IMG/VR virus record: IMGVR_UViG_3300020466_000021
Location: 1-22,538 of that record
DNA from: a virus
Reading direction: 5' to 3' (one strand)
Length of the DNA stretch: 22,538 bases
The notes below the pieces were generated by a model that saw nothing but the letters and a program-made list of their open reading frames with translations, was not told the origin of the DNA and ran no database searches. How positions within the stretch are numbered: position 1 is the first letter of the stretch; each line of letters opens with the position of its first letter. Positions 1 through 8,854 of the stretch are shown piece by piece. The translations under genes and the position numbers were made by a program.

Positions 1-513
1 GTTTTCAAAAGCGGTTGTTACATTTATTTTCCTAGGTTGGTTTCTATTATCAGTCCAAAACAATAAATCTTCTAAAAGATTAATGCCTGTTATGGGATAG
101 TTTTTTGAGAAATTTAAAAAATCCCCACCAACTAATAAAGATCCAATTTTAGTTCTATCGTTAAATAAAGCTATAAAACAGTTTTTATTATCATAACCTA
201 AAGCTGAGTTTTGTCCAGTTATATTATTATCTAGTGTATTAGTAGAGTTGTCTGTGTAATCTGTTATAAAAACAAAAATTCTATCATTAGTAAAATCAAC
301 AAAATGACCAATAATTTTATAAGCACAATCATCTAACCCAAAACCGGTTAACAATTCTGTTCCTAAAACATTTTCTAAAGCTCCTACATCAGCAGCATCT
401 GAACGACTTATGGATATGTTTTTACCAAATCTATATTGTCCATTAGGAAGAATCCGACCATCAAGGTCTTGATTCATTTTAGATTGGATAAAAGTATTTT
501 TAACTTCTGCCAT
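1..513 (-). CDS. Tail stabilisation-like virion protein (3' end cut by window edge)
   Basis: The first 171 codons of a gene are present, starting with MAEVKNTF and still open at base 1. The N-terminus (residues about 1-35, with a DLDGRILPNGQYRFGKN stretch) matches my memory of the start of large stabilisation or tail-hub proteins in crAss-like and marine podoviruses, loosely analogous to P22 gp10. Near residues 149-163 there is LLFWTDNRNQPRKIN, which resembles the YWTD strand motif of beta-propeller repeats, so the missing part may be a propeller. It follows two tail-connector-like genes, with 4 bases between it and the preceding gene, which fits a tail role. The start is ATG after an A/T-rich leader without a Shine-Dalgarno motif. 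The family assignment is from memory of sequence character and not from a search. Confidence 0.6.
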   Translation of the reverse strand, partial: MAEVKNTFIQSKMNQDLDGRILPNGQYRFGKNISISRSDAADVGALENVLGTELLTGFGLDDCAYKIIGHFVDFTNDRIFVFITDYTDNSTNTLDNNITGQNSALGYDNKNCFIALFNDRTKIGSLLVGGDFLNFSKNYPITGINLLEDLLFWTDNRNQPRKINVTTAFEN

Positions 514-517
514 TTAA

Positions 518-1714
518 TTAATATTTAATCCATTTAGATTTGCCTCTCATCACTTGAACAAACTCATCTAACTTAATATTTGATAATCTAATTTTAGCAT
601 TTCTTAAAGCTGCTCTTCTTTCTTTCTTAAACCTTTGTATTGTATATTCAGGTACGTTAGCTCTACTTGAAAGTATTCCGTGCAGCATGTGCATGTATAA
701 TGCAGTTTCTGCCATTTTAGGAATTTTAGTATCTTGATCATAAGCTAAGCCATCAGAAATATATTCTATAGTTATTAGTTTCTTATGAAGAACGCTACTA
801 AATGATAATTTTCCTTTACGATCATCTATAGTAAACCATCCGTTTCTTTGAGCGTACTCAGGTAATAAACCATATCTTTGACCTAGTAATCTAACATCCC
901 AATATCTATACCAATTATTACCTAATCCTAAAGGATCTAAAATAGGTTCAATAGTAAAATCTTTTCTTTGACTATCCCATCTTTCTTCTGTTAAAGAGGT
1001 GCCTTCTAAGTTTTCTCCCCAATGGTCTTGAATAGGTACTCCTTCAGGTGTACCATCTTGTATAGGTGTTTCATAAGGATTGATAGTAAGATCAGTAGGA
1101 TATATAATATGTTTAACTCCAGCCATATCTATCCAAGATAATTCTACATAATTTACATAGTCTTGTGGTATTATGACAGATAAACTATCTGGTACAGTAA
1201 CTTCTTGAGATTTAATACTTCGTAAAGTATCAAACGAAAACTCTTGTAATCCTCTTTTAGCATGAAAAATAACATCACCTCTTGGCGCCTGAGAGATTAT
1301 TTTGTCCTTACCTATGTACATCATCATAAAGTTGTTTATAACGTCCTCTAATGTAACATATTGATATCCTCCGTAGTTATTCCATAACGCCTCTTGTTTT
1401 AACTGTATGCCAATATAGCCTACAGGTATAGGACCTGGGGCTGCAATAAGTGTATTGCCTTCCATAGTATAACCACCTATATATTCTGTCCATGTACTAC
1501 CTACTCCTTCAAAAGGACCTATAGCGGTTGGAGATGTATATACTTTAAAGTTATTTAGAGCATAATCAGGATTAGCTGGATCATAACTATTAAAAGCTCC
1601 TAGCTTTAAAACAGTATCAAAGTCAAAATAAAATTCTTCTCCTGGTAAACCAGCTGATTGAAGTATTTCTTGACCTGCATAATATTGAGCATTAGTTTCT
1701 TGTATTAATCCCAT
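518..1714 (-). CDS. Virion structural protein, likely tail connector/ring component (398 aa)
   Basis: A soluble 398-residue protein without signal peptide or membrane helix. The N-terminal half is rich in Gly, Pro, Tyr and Asn. The middle (about 150-205) has a region running from VIFHAKRGLQEFSFD to a VNYVELSWID strand that I associate with virion structural proteins of marine phages. The C-terminal 65 residues are helical and basic, ending GKSKWIKY. It lies between another connector-like gene and the stabilisation-like gene, downstream of terminase, portal and capsid. By position it would be a ring, adapter or tail-tube protein, the role filled by P22 gp4 or the ring proteins of crAss-like phages. 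The structural role is fairly secure from context; the exact component is inference. Confidence 0.65.
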   Translation of the reverse strand: MGLIQETNAQYYAGQEILQSAGLPGEEFYFDFDTVLKLGAFNSYDPANPDYALNNFKVYTSPTAIGPFEGVGSTWTEYIGGYTMEGNTLIAAPGPIPVGYIGIQLKQEALWNNYGGYQYVTLEDVINNFMMMYIGKDKIISQAPRGDVIFHAKRGLQEFSFDTLRSIKSQEVTVPDSLSVIIPQDYVNYVELSWIDMAGVKHIIYPTDLTINPYETPIQDGTPEGVPIQDHWGENLEGTSLTEERWDSQRKDFTIEPILDPLGLGNNWYRYWDVRLLGQRYGLLPEYAQRNGWFTIDDRKGKLSFSSVLHKKLITIEYISDGLAYDQDTKIPKMAETALYMHMLHGILSSRANVPEYTIQRFKKERRAALRNAKIRLSNIKLDEFVQVMRGKSKWIKY

Positions 1715-1720
1715 AACTTA

Positions 1721-2497
1721 TTAAGATTTTTCGTTTACTTGTTCCTGGTTTATCATTTGCGCAGCATTTTGTACTATTTGTGGATCTCTAATAACTACAC
1801 CTGCATACATTAATATTTGCATAACGATATTGGTTTGTTCTTCTGGATGAAGTTCAAAATCAACAGTAGTTAAAGGATCATTAGTATAAGCCCCTGCTCC
1901 TGGTTGTCCAGCTGCGATCACATTATATCCCCATATTGGAGCGTTAGGTTTTCTAATACAAATAGCTCGTACTGAATTAATATTTAACACATCATTACTA
2001 GGACCATACATGTCAATTCTTGTTGGACCAGCGAATGAACCACCGGCATAACCTCCTTGTTGTGTATAAATAGGGTGAATAGATGTGGGTTTTGTGTAGT
2101 TAGAGTTGTTTCGTAGAATTGCTTCTCCTGGATCTACACGTTCCATAAGGTATGATTTACCTGTTGTCTCATTTTGAAAAAATAAGTCTCCAATAAAATA
2201 TATACTACTTGGAGTTGTCCAGTAAGACTGAGCTGGAAATAAGTTTATAAAGTTTAATGCAATGTTATCTTTAAATATAGACATCTTCTCGTCAAGATTG
2301 TCTAATCTGTTTCCATATTCACTGTTGTTTTGTGGAACACGAAACTGTTGATTAAAGTCTTCAAAATATTTTTCAAATATTTCTAGTTGAACTTGTTGAC
2401 TTAATTTGTTAAACTCAGGTGGTGTGATATATCCTCTTTGTTCTTTATTTAAAATCAACAGTACTGTTTTATATACATCATCTATACTTACTGCCAT
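1721..2497 (-). CDS. Virion structural protein, likely head-tail connector (258 aa)
   Basis: A 258-residue soluble protein. The N-terminal 50 residues look helical (a VYKTVLLILNKEQRGYITP segment, then FEKYFEDFNQQF), followed by a mixed beta region with Gly/Tyr-rich loops and a helical C-terminus ending INQEQVNEKS. I recognise this N-terminal pattern from structural proteins encoded next to tail genes in marine phage genomes. It is the first gene after the terminator at 2515-2540 and has only 6 bases before the following 398-residue gene, so the two are probably co-translated. By position it could be the head-tail adapter or first ring protein. No enzymatic motif is visible. The start is ATG after an A/T-rich leader without a Shine-Dalgarno sequence. 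Confidence 0.6.
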   Translation of the reverse strand: MAVSIDDVYKTVLLILNKEQRGYITPPEFNKLSQQVQLEIFEKYFEDFNQQFRVPQNNSEYGNRLDNLDEKMSIFKDNIALNFINLFPAQSYWTTPSSIYFIGDLFFQNETTGKSYLMERVDPGEAILRNNSNYTKPTSIHPIYTQQGGYAGGSFAGPTRIDMYGPSNDVLNINSVRAICIRKPNAPIWGYNVIAAGQPGAGAYTNDPLTTVDFELHPEEQTNIVMQILMYAGVVIRDPQIVQNAAQMINQEQVNEKS

Positions 2498-2514
2498 TGT
2501 AATATTTTTATATT

Positions 2515-2540
2515 AAAAAAGGCGGCGAATGTGCCGCCTT
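2515..2540 (-). terminator. Intrinsic terminator after the 250-aa gene
   Basis: On the minus strand an 8-bp stem AAGGCGGC/GCCGCCTT with a 6-base loop is followed by a run of at least six T (plus strand 2515-2520 is AAAAAA). It begins 16 bases past the stop of the 250-residue gene and is by far the most GC-rich stem in this AT-rich window. It should separate the capsid-proximal genes from the tail genes, unless the polymerase reads through. Confidence 0.85.
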
Positions 2541-2555
2541 AATTATAATCACTTG

Positions 2556-3308
2556 TTATTTGAGTTTTTTCTCTATTGTTTTATAGACTTCTACACCTTC
2601 GTCTGTTTTAAACCAAGCTGCTAAAGCTGAATAAGGATTTTCCTCAAATGGTATAGTCATTAACTTTCTACCATTAGAACCCCATTTAAAAGTTCTTTGG
2701 TCTTGAGCTAACTTAATAATACCCGCTTCTTGAGCTTTGATTCCAAAGTTTCTTAATTCAACGTTTTCATCGTTTAACAATGTTAGAAATAAAACAGGGT
2801 TGCGTTTTGCGAACAAAATAACATCTCTCTTTATTTCTTTAGAACTCATTTTAGATACACCTGAACCTTCTTCTACTCTTAAAATAGCTTCCATGTGTTC
2901 AATATCTAAACTTCTTGCAGCAACTACTGCATCAATTTCTAAATCTAAATCTTCTAAATCATCAGTTGCAATTTTCTGAATGTTTACTTCAGAGTATCTT
3001 TTCCCTAAGTGAGGGTGATATAAAGATAAAAGCTTCTGTAGTGCTTGTTTACGAGCAGGTACTGTAAGTGTACCATCTTTAAACACAATATGTTCCATAG
3101 TACATGGACCTTGTTGCTCATCAACAAAAACTGACTGTTGATTTGTAGCATATCTAATTTCTCTTTGTATCCCTGATTCCTTATCAAACCACAAAAGAGG
3201 AAATCTAGTTGTATGTTTAGATGGAAGAGTATAAGTTATAGGTGATTTACCATGTAGTAAATAATAATTCCTATCTTTAATCTCCCAATTTGAGTTTTCT
3301 TCTGACAT
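2556..3308 (-). CDS. Uncharacterised late protein between two terminators (250 aa)
   Basis: A 250-residue soluble protein that I cannot assign to a named family. Residues about 10-110 contain aromatic- and Pro-rich beta-like sequence (for example THYLLHGKSP-like YYLLHGKSPITYTLP and RFPLLWFD), while 110-250 look mostly helical with an acidic patch (DDLEDLDLEID) and a Lys-rich end. No transmembrane segment or catalytic motif is apparent. It sits immediately after the capsid genes and is bracketed by intrinsic terminators at 3331-3358 and 2515-2540, so it may be expressed at its own level. A head-associated or assembly role is suggested only by position. The start is ATG after an A/T-only leader. 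Confidence 0.6.
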   Translation of the reverse strand: MSEENSNWEIKDRNYYLLHGKSPITYTLPSKHTTRFPLLWFDKESGIQREIRYATNQQSVFVDEQQGPCTMEHIVFKDGTLTVPARKQALQKLLSLYHPHLGKRYSEVNIQKIATDDLEDLDLEIDAVVAARSLDIEHMEAILRVEEGSGVSKMSSKEIKRDVILFAKRNPVLFLTLLNDENVELRNFGIKAQEAGIIKLAQDQRTFKWGSNGRKLMTIPFEENPYSALAAWFKTDEGVEVYKTIEKKLK

Positions 3309-3330
3309 AATATAATATAATTAAAAAGTT

Positions 3331-3358
3331 AAAAAAGACCCCTAATTAAAGGGGTCTT
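3331..3358 (-). terminator. Intrinsic terminator after the capsid/110-aa genes
   Basis: Read on the minus strand, an 8-bp perfect stem AAGACCCC/GGGGTCTT with an 8-base A/T loop runs directly into six T. It lies about 12 bases beyond the stop of the 110-residue gene. The perfect stem and T-tract make a strong intrinsic terminator. The other strand has a weaker T-run, so the minus direction is favoured. Confidence 0.85.
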
Positions 3359-3369
3359 AGTAATAAACA

Positions 3370-3702
3370 TTAAGCGTAAGTATAAGTAGTGAATGATTTA
3401 CATTCATCTGGCTCTAAATACCCACCTGCTTTACATATTTCTGAAAGTACTGGAATATGATAAGGATCTGCAACCGCTGCCTCAATAGCATCGTTTAACA
3501 TCAACGTCATCAATTCTGTTGCTTCCGCAATACTAGCCCAGTTAGTTCCCCATTCGATCTCTAACGTGGTAGCTCCACCAGCATCTGAAGCTGCTATTGT
3601 ACCTCTGTCAACTGCAACAAGTGAAAGTTCAACTGGAACATTAATGTCCACGATTATCTCTGACTTTGCAGCGTCTGTTGTTTCAAATTTTATAAGTGCC
3701 AT
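3370..3702 (-). CDS. Small capsid-adjacent protein, possible head decoration (110 aa)
   Basis: A 110-residue acidic protein directly downstream of the major capsid gene and just before a strong terminator, so probably made from the same abundant transcript. It starts MALIKFETTDAAKSE, has several predicted beta strands in the first half and a helical stretch around 55-80, and ends with a Cys-containing region (EICKAGGYLEPDECKS). There is no signal peptide or membrane helix. The gene pairing with the capsid protein suggests a decoration or head-stabilising protein, but I recognise no named family. The start is ATG after an A-rich leader. Confidence 0.55.
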   Translation of the reverse strand: MALIKFETTDAAKSEIIVDINVPVELSLVAVDRGTIAASDAGGATTLEIEWGTNWASIAEATELMTLMLNDAIEAAVADPYHIPVLSEICKAGGYLEPDECKSFTTYTYA

Positions 3703-3732
3703 AACTTTATATTTTTTAAATGTTAATAATTA

Positions 3733-5190
3733 TTAAGCCGTAAATAATACGAAGTTATTAGCTGCTTGAACACATAGACATCTTTCAGAAAGATAGTGAA
3801 CTTGCATTGCATCTAAAGAAGATGTGTAAGCTCCACCAACAGAACCAGTGATCCAAGATTTCATTCTTCTATCATCAGTTTCTGAAGCTCTATATCTTAC
3901 GTGTAAGAAAGGTCTTCTGATGTTTTGACCAAGCATTTGATCATATACAGTTGAAGTACCAGCTGGAACCATAACACCTTTGATGTTATCAACCATCCCT
4001 CTAGTAGAAGCATCGTTTAAGTATTTCCAATCAGTCTTGTAGAAGTCATAAGAACCTCTTCTAAACCCAGAAAACCCAAAGTTTAACGCCATTTCCTCTG
4101 CATTGTCAAATAGACCGTAAGAAGCTGAAGCAACTGAAGAATAACCTCCACCAGCTTGAGCACCGATCATATCGTCAAAATCAAGAGCAGTAGCTCTATC
4201 TAAGAAAAGCATGTTTTCTTCAATAGCACCTTGCTTATCTAATTGCTGTAGGATTTGATCGAAATCACCTAATGCACCAGCTCCAGGAGCAGCAGCACCA
4301 GCAAATCCAGCATAAACATTACCTCTTTGTTCAATAGCATCGAACATACCTTGAGTACCTCCGCCACCTTGAGCAAGAGCAGCTGAAGCTGCAGCAGCAA
4401 GTTCACCTTCAACAACAGCCATTTCTAAGTAATCCTCATATCTCAAACGAGTTTCAGATTCGGCTTTCATGTACCATAAAAATCCAGTACCTCCGTCTTC
4501 AGTTGAAACCTCAACCCAACCAATTTGAGCTGTGTCAGAACCGTTAACTTCATACTGATCTTTAATGATCATTGGTTTGTTATTGAACTGTGTAAAGTTT
4601 GGAGTAACTCCACCGCCCATGCCTTCAGTTCCTTTAGCGAAATCTGAACCATAAACGAATAGTCTTAAACCACCTGTACCTAAAGCAATTCCTTCAGCTA
4701 CAAAAGTATTACCACTATAAAGAGCAACTTGGATTTCATCCGCGCCAACAACTGGAGCTGGAGTTTGTCCATAATCATACCCTGTATCAGTTACAATACC
4801 TTTCACAGTAAGACCAGATGCAGGATCATAAATAACTACAGTTTGGTTAACTCTAATTACATTTTCTCCAGCAGGAGCATTTAATGCAATCGTGCCATCA
4901 GTAACAGCATCTTGAGCAGCCGCATCATAAGCAATGTGTAATCTATTTTGTTCAGACCAGATTACTTGATCTGAGGTCATTGGCATCTCTGCCCCGACCA
5001 TTCTTAAGAAACCAGAGATGGTTCTATTACCAAATCTCTCAACTTCTTGTTCGTATAATTCAGGTAAATATTGTTGTGCAAAATCAGCAAAATCTGCTCC
5101 AGCAGCGTCAGTCCACTGAAGATAATTTGTTGATAATGCTACCTGCTCGGAATAAGGTTGCAATCCCGCATGCATACTAGTAAACGCCAT
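3733..5190 (-). CDS. Major capsid protein (485 aa)
   Basis: A 485-residue soluble protein rich in Ala, Gly and acidic residues, with no membrane helix. Residues about 40-80 contain LPELYEQEVERFGNRTISG followed by MVGAEMPMTSDQVIWSEQ, a stretch I associate with major capsid proteins of marine podovirus-like and crAss-like phages. The length fits that group. The gene order terminase, portal, scaffold-like protein, this gene strongly supports the role. The C-terminal part carries FYKTDWKYLNDASTRG and ends in a beta-rich segment (NNFVLFTA). It probably forms the icosahedral shell with an HK97-type fold, which I infer from phage biology. GC content and codon choice look higher than in neighbours, as expected for a highly expressed gene. 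The leader AAAATTTAAAAAATG is typical of strongly expressed Bacteroidota genes. Confidence 0.85.
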   Translation of the reverse strand: MAFTSMHAGLQPYSEQVALSTNYLQWTDAAGADFADFAQQYLPELYEQEVERFGNRTISGFLRMVGAEMPMTSDQVIWSEQNRLHIAYDAAAQDAVTDGTIALNAPAGENVIRVNQTVVIYDPASGLTVKGIVTDTGYDYGQTPAPVVGADEIQVALYSGNTFVAEGIALGTGGLRLFVYGSDFAKGTEGMGGGVTPNFTQFNNKPMIIKDQYEVNGSDTAQIGWVEVSTEDGGTGFLWYMKAESETRLRYEDYLEMAVVEGELAAAASAALAQGGGGTQGMFDAIEQRGNVYAGFAGAAAPGAGALGDFDQILQQLDKQGAIEENMLFLDRATALDFDDMIGAQAGGGYSSVASASYGLFDNAEEMALNFGFSGFRRGSYDFYKTDWKYLNDASTRGMVDNIKGVMVPAGTSTVYDQMLGQNIRRPFLHVRYRASETDDRRMKSWITGSVGGAYTSSLDAMQVHYLSERCLCVQAANNFVLFTA

Positions 5191-5204
5191 TTTTTAAATT
5201 TTAG

Positions 5205-6386
5205 TTATCGTTTTCTTTTTATTTTCAACTTAGAACTATCTATGCCAGTTACTGCTTTAATTTTCATTCCACCTAACGTTAAATCTTCTTCTCTACCTGA
5301 AGGTCTAGCTTCTTTATTTATGTTTTTGGAACTAGCTATAACATTCTTAGTCGCGTCAGTTACACCTTGGTCGTAAAAATGTTTAGCAATTGTATCAATA
5401 TTTCTGGCAGCATAAATAGCTTTGTGATATCCATCGTAATCGTTAACAGTACCATCTTCGTTTAAGAACGTCTTAACAAAATCTTGTATGTCTGATTGCT
5501 TGTTGGCAACTTCTGAGGGATTACCTATTTGATACTTAAACTTCTTTTCACCTATATTAAAATCAAAACCTTTGAATTCGTTGAAATATCGGTTAGTATC
5601 TTTTTTAAACTCCTCATGTTGTTTTTGAGCTATCTGTTGTCTATCGTTGTATCTATTGAAAAAATCCATAGCTTTTTGTTGTTCCTGAGTAGTACCTGGT
5701 CTCAACTTGATCTCATCGTAGTACTTACTTTTTGTTTCCTCTAAAAAGTTTTTGGCTTTTGCAATTTCTTCTTTCATCGCAAGTTTTTTCCTGCGAACAG
5801 TTTTTTCATCATCGTAATCCTCATCATAACCAAATCGATCTTCTAATTGAAGTTCTATTTCGTCTTTTTCTAAATAAGGTTTACTTTGTTTGTAATATTC
5901 TTTTAATAGCATCGTATCATCTACCGTACTATAATCAGCATTTAATCTTACGTAGTCTTCTACCGTACCACCTGTATCTTTCATGAAGTTAACCAACTTA
6001 TCTAAGTTTTCTGGTACTTCATATTTTTGCTGATTTTTTAAATTTTCTTCTACACTTTTAGTGTCAATATTTTTATTACCATTTATAACCGTTACTTCTT
6101 CTTTCTCTTCGGTAGGCTTTTCAGGTTCTTTGTGTGTCGATCCCACTTCTTGCAATCCCACTTCGGTCTTTTCCCCTGTCTCTTTGCTTTGCTCAGTAGA
6201 CTGTAACACTTCTTTCTTTGATTCTTGCTCTTGAACGGCATTTTCTTCTTTTTTGTTTAAATCAATTTTAGCTGGTTCTTTGCTAGTACTAGCTAACTTC
6301 TTAGGTTTAGGTTTGTTTTTTATTTTAAGAGACTCAACCTTAGTATCTACTACAGGTTCTTCTCTAACTGGTGCTTTTTCTTCCAT
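5205..6386 (-). CDS. Putative capsid scaffold / assembly protein (393 aa)
   Basis: A highly charged 393-residue protein between portal and major capsid genes, the usual place for a scaffold. Residues 1-110 are low-complexity and Lys/Glu rich (KNKPKPKKLAS, KPTEEKEEVTV), probably disordered. Residues 130-340 are helical with acidic clusters (DRFGYDEDYDDEKTV) and long charged helices. The C-terminus is basic (SSKLKIKRKR), like the capsid-binding end of known scaffolds. It has no Cys and no membrane segment. The gene ends 14 bases before the capsid start codon. The call rests on position and composition; scaffold proteins are poorly conserved, so sequence gives little more. No protease motif is visible. 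Confidence 0.65.
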   Translation of the reverse strand: MEEKAPVREEPVVDTKVESLKIKNKPKPKKLASTSKEPAKIDLNKKEENAVQEQESKKEVLQSTEQSKETGEKTEVGLQEVGSTHKEPEKPTEEKEEVTVINGNKNIDTKSVEENLKNQQKYEVPENLDKLVNFMKDTGGTVEDYVRLNADYSTVDDTMLLKEYYKQSKPYLEKDEIELQLEDRFGYDEDYDDEKTVRRKKLAMKEEIAKAKNFLEETKSKYYDEIKLRPGTTQEQQKAMDFFNRYNDRQQIAQKQHEEFKKDTNRYFNEFKGFDFNIGEKKFKYQIGNPSEVANKQSDIQDFVKTFLNEDGTVNDYDGYHKAIYAARNIDTIAKHFYDQGVTDATKNVIASSKNINKEARPSGREEDLTLGGMKIKAVTGIDSSKLKIKRKR

Positions 6387-6403
6387 GATATGATATTATA
6401 TAA

Positions 6404-8851
6404 TTATTCTTGAATATTTACTTCTTCAGTTATATTCATTTGTTCTTGTCCCATTGCTTGTTGAGGCATTGGAGTTTCTTCTGGTTGCGTTTTTGGAGGA
6501 GAACTAAAGTTTATAGGTAGTAAATCATCTTGTCTTTGTCTAATCATTTCGCTTTGTTGAGTAGCCTCCATTTTAGATCTTTGATCTTTTCTATCTTCTA
6601 TTGCTTTTTCCTTTTGTTGCATTTGTTGGAGTTCCATAGCTTTTAACTGCTTGTCAAACTCGAATTGCATAGTCATTAATTGTTTTTTAATTTCTCCTTC
6701 TGTTTGTATTTTTTGAAGATCAAACTGGCTTTTACCTTGCTCTATTTGTAGTTCTGTTTGAGCTAAAGCTTGTTTCTTTTGTACTTCTGCCATAGCTGCT
6801 TGTTCAGCAGCTTTTGCATTAGCTTGAGCTTGAGCTTCCATCATTTGTTGTTGACGTTTTTGATCTTCTTCAGCTTTTTGTTTTTGTCTAAGTTTAAGTA
6901 ATTGATTTGCTAAAGTTAAATTATGTACATCTCTTATATCTATAGCATCAGACAAAGTTATAGTTTGTTGTTGTAAAGCCATTTGAATATTTTGCTCTAA
7001 TAATGCTTTATCTTCTTCATCTGGTTCTAGTTCAAGGTATAAACCAAAATCACAATTGTGAATATTTTCAATTTCTGATAATGTCTCAACATTGTATAAA
7101 CTTATACTACTTATTAAAGATTCTTTTAATAAATCAAATTGAATACTATCCGCAACTCTTAAACAAATATTTTCACAAGCTCTAAGAGTTAAAAATAAAC
7201 TAGCTTGTAATATGTGTCTTGTGGCTACATTAGATTGTGCAGCAGCTAATTTTTGTAATCCAACTAAAGCATCCTTATCTGGCATCGTACCATCTCTAGC
7301 TTCATTTAAACCGGTTACATCTCTTATCATTTTCAAGTAATACTCATATGTTTGAATAAGAGCTTGTATTTTCTGTAACCCACTAGAACTATTTAACTCT
7401 TGAATAGGTACTTTTCCATGATTTAAATCTCCATCCTGTGTCATAGATCTACCAACAATAGATCCCGTTTGGAAGTACATGTTTAAAGCTTCAGCTGGGT
7501 TATAATTAGTTCCATTACCTAAATCTACTTCTGCTAAACCATCCACGTCTACAAATACTCCATCTGGCACAGTTCTAGACAATACTTGTTGTAATTTCAA
7601 TGATGTTAACTGTATCATATCAGCAAATCCCATCATTCTATGAACTAAAGATTCTATTCTTCCCTTATATAGATTAGGAGCACATATCTGATAATTCATT
7701 TTAACTTTACAAGTGTTAGAAAATGGTCTAGTCATATTTTCAGCAACTTCCCATTTTAATAAAATTGGGTGACCTAGTATTTTCACACCATGATATAATA
7801 CTTCAATTGATCTACTTACTCTTTTAAAGTTATCGTTTGGTGGTGGATTAAAATCTGAAGGTTTTTCAATTGTTTTTTCTAATCCGTTATCTGTGTTTTT
7901 TACTTTAAATACTTGATCTGCATAAGTTTTATATTCAAAGTAAAGTACTTGAACTGTGTTATTATTGTTTTGTCCTTCCCAATTTCTTACATAATTTGTT
8001 GTTCCAGGAAATTTTTGTATTTCTTCTAATTCCTCTAAACTTATATCTGGAAATTCTTTTCTAAGTTCTGGTAAAGATAGATTTTTTACTTCTCCTACGT
8101 AGTAAATATCTTCAAAGTTAGGATCTTCTGTATACGACCATACTAAACAAGCGGGATCAACATAATCTACTGTAATTCCCTCAGACCTATTCCAATTTGT
8201 TTTTACTGCACCTATTCCTAAAGTTACTAAATCTCTATTAAATCTTCTTTTGGTTAATTCAAACTTGTTTTTAGATAATGTATTAGAAATTAATTCTTCT
8301 TCCGCAAGTTCTATAGATTGTTTATAATCTAATTGCATGTGTATTTCTAATTCTTGTTCGCTTTCAGGAACGTTTTCCATTCGCTGTGTTTCAGAAACAT
8401 TTAATCCTAAAGAAGCTTCTACATTTTGAAGATATTCTCTAGTTTTAATATCTTTGTGTATCCTTGTAGCGTAGTCTGTTCTTTTCTTTCTTGATGCTGG
8501 ATCTTGTGCAAATGCTTTAATGTCATATATTTTGTCTGACATTCCGTTTACCACTATATCCACAAACTTAGGTATAACTGGTACAATTGACCAATCTAAG
8601 TTTAAATATGATAAATCCCCATTAATAGATAATTCGTCTTTGTATTTTTGAATAGGTTGCTCTCCTCTAGCGTATAACCTTCTTCTGTGAAACATGTTCC
8701 AATTAAATGAATATCTAGTTCCACCTACTCCTTGACGAAACCACTCTCCTTCTATGGCCTGTGCAACCTGCAATCCATATTCTGTAGTCATCTTCATCTC
8801 TTGAGGAACCACTTGATCGGGGAAAGAACTTCTTGTGTTTGTATAAATCAT
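6404..8851 (-). CDS. Portal protein (815 aa)
   Basis: The 815-residue portal protein would form the dodecameric ring at the capsid vertex through which DNA is packaged and ejected. It directly follows the large terminase gene (3 bases between the coding regions). The N-terminal 300 residues contain aromatic/charged portal-like sequence (WFRQGVGGTRYSFNWNMF; FNRDLVTLGIGAVKTNW; VDYVDPACLVWSYTEDP). The middle includes the helical stem region and a QTYEYYLKMIRDVTGLNEARDG-type segment. Residues about 665-770 form a long Gln/Lys/Glu/Ala-rich coiled coil, similar in character to the barrel of P22-type portals. The C-terminus is Pro/Gln rich. The length agrees with large portals of crAss-like and related phages. 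The start follows the A/T leader AATTAATAAATG. Confidence 0.85.
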   Translation of the reverse strand: MIYTNTRSSFPDQVVPQEMKMTTEYGLQVAQAIEGEWFRQGVGGTRYSFNWNMFHRRRLYARGEQPIQKYKDELSINGDLSYLNLDWSIVPVIPKFVDIVVNGMSDKIYDIKAFAQDPASRKKRTDYATRIHKDIKTREYLQNVEASLGLNVSETQRMENVPESEQELEIHMQLDYKQSIELAEEELISNTLSKNKFELTKRRFNRDLVTLGIGAVKTNWNRSEGITVDYVDPACLVWSYTEDPNFEDIYYVGEVKNLSLPELRKEFPDISLEELEEIQKFPGTTNYVRNWEGQNNNNTVQVLYFEYKTYADQVFKVKNTDNGLEKTIEKPSDFNPPPNDNFKRVSRSIEVLYHGVKILGHPILLKWEVAENMTRPFSNTCKVKMNYQICAPNLYKGRIESLVHRMMGFADMIQLTSLKLQQVLSRTVPDGVFVDVDGLAEVDLGNGTNYNPAEALNMYFQTGSIVGRSMTQDGDLNHGKVPIQELNSSSGLQKIQALIQTYEYYLKMIRDVTGLNEARDGTMPDKDALVGLQKLAAAQSNVATRHILQASLFLTLRACENICLRVADSIQFDLLKESLISSISLYNVETLSEIENIHNCDFGLYLELEPDEEDKALLEQNIQMALQQQTITLSDAIDIRDVHNLTLANQLLKLRQKQKAEEDQKRQQQMMEAQAQANAKAAEQAAMAEVQKKQALAQTELQIEQGKSQFDLQKIQTEGEIKKQLMTMQFEFDKQLKAMELQQMQQKEKAIEDRKDQRSKMEATQQSEMIRQRQDDLLPINFSSPPKTQPEETPMPQQAMGQEQMNITEEVNIQE

Positions 8852-8854
8852 TTA

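Noticed and set aside
3005-3187. A 60-codon minus-strand frame inside the 250-residue gene.
   Set aside because: It is a shadow in another frame with no leader or independent evidence.
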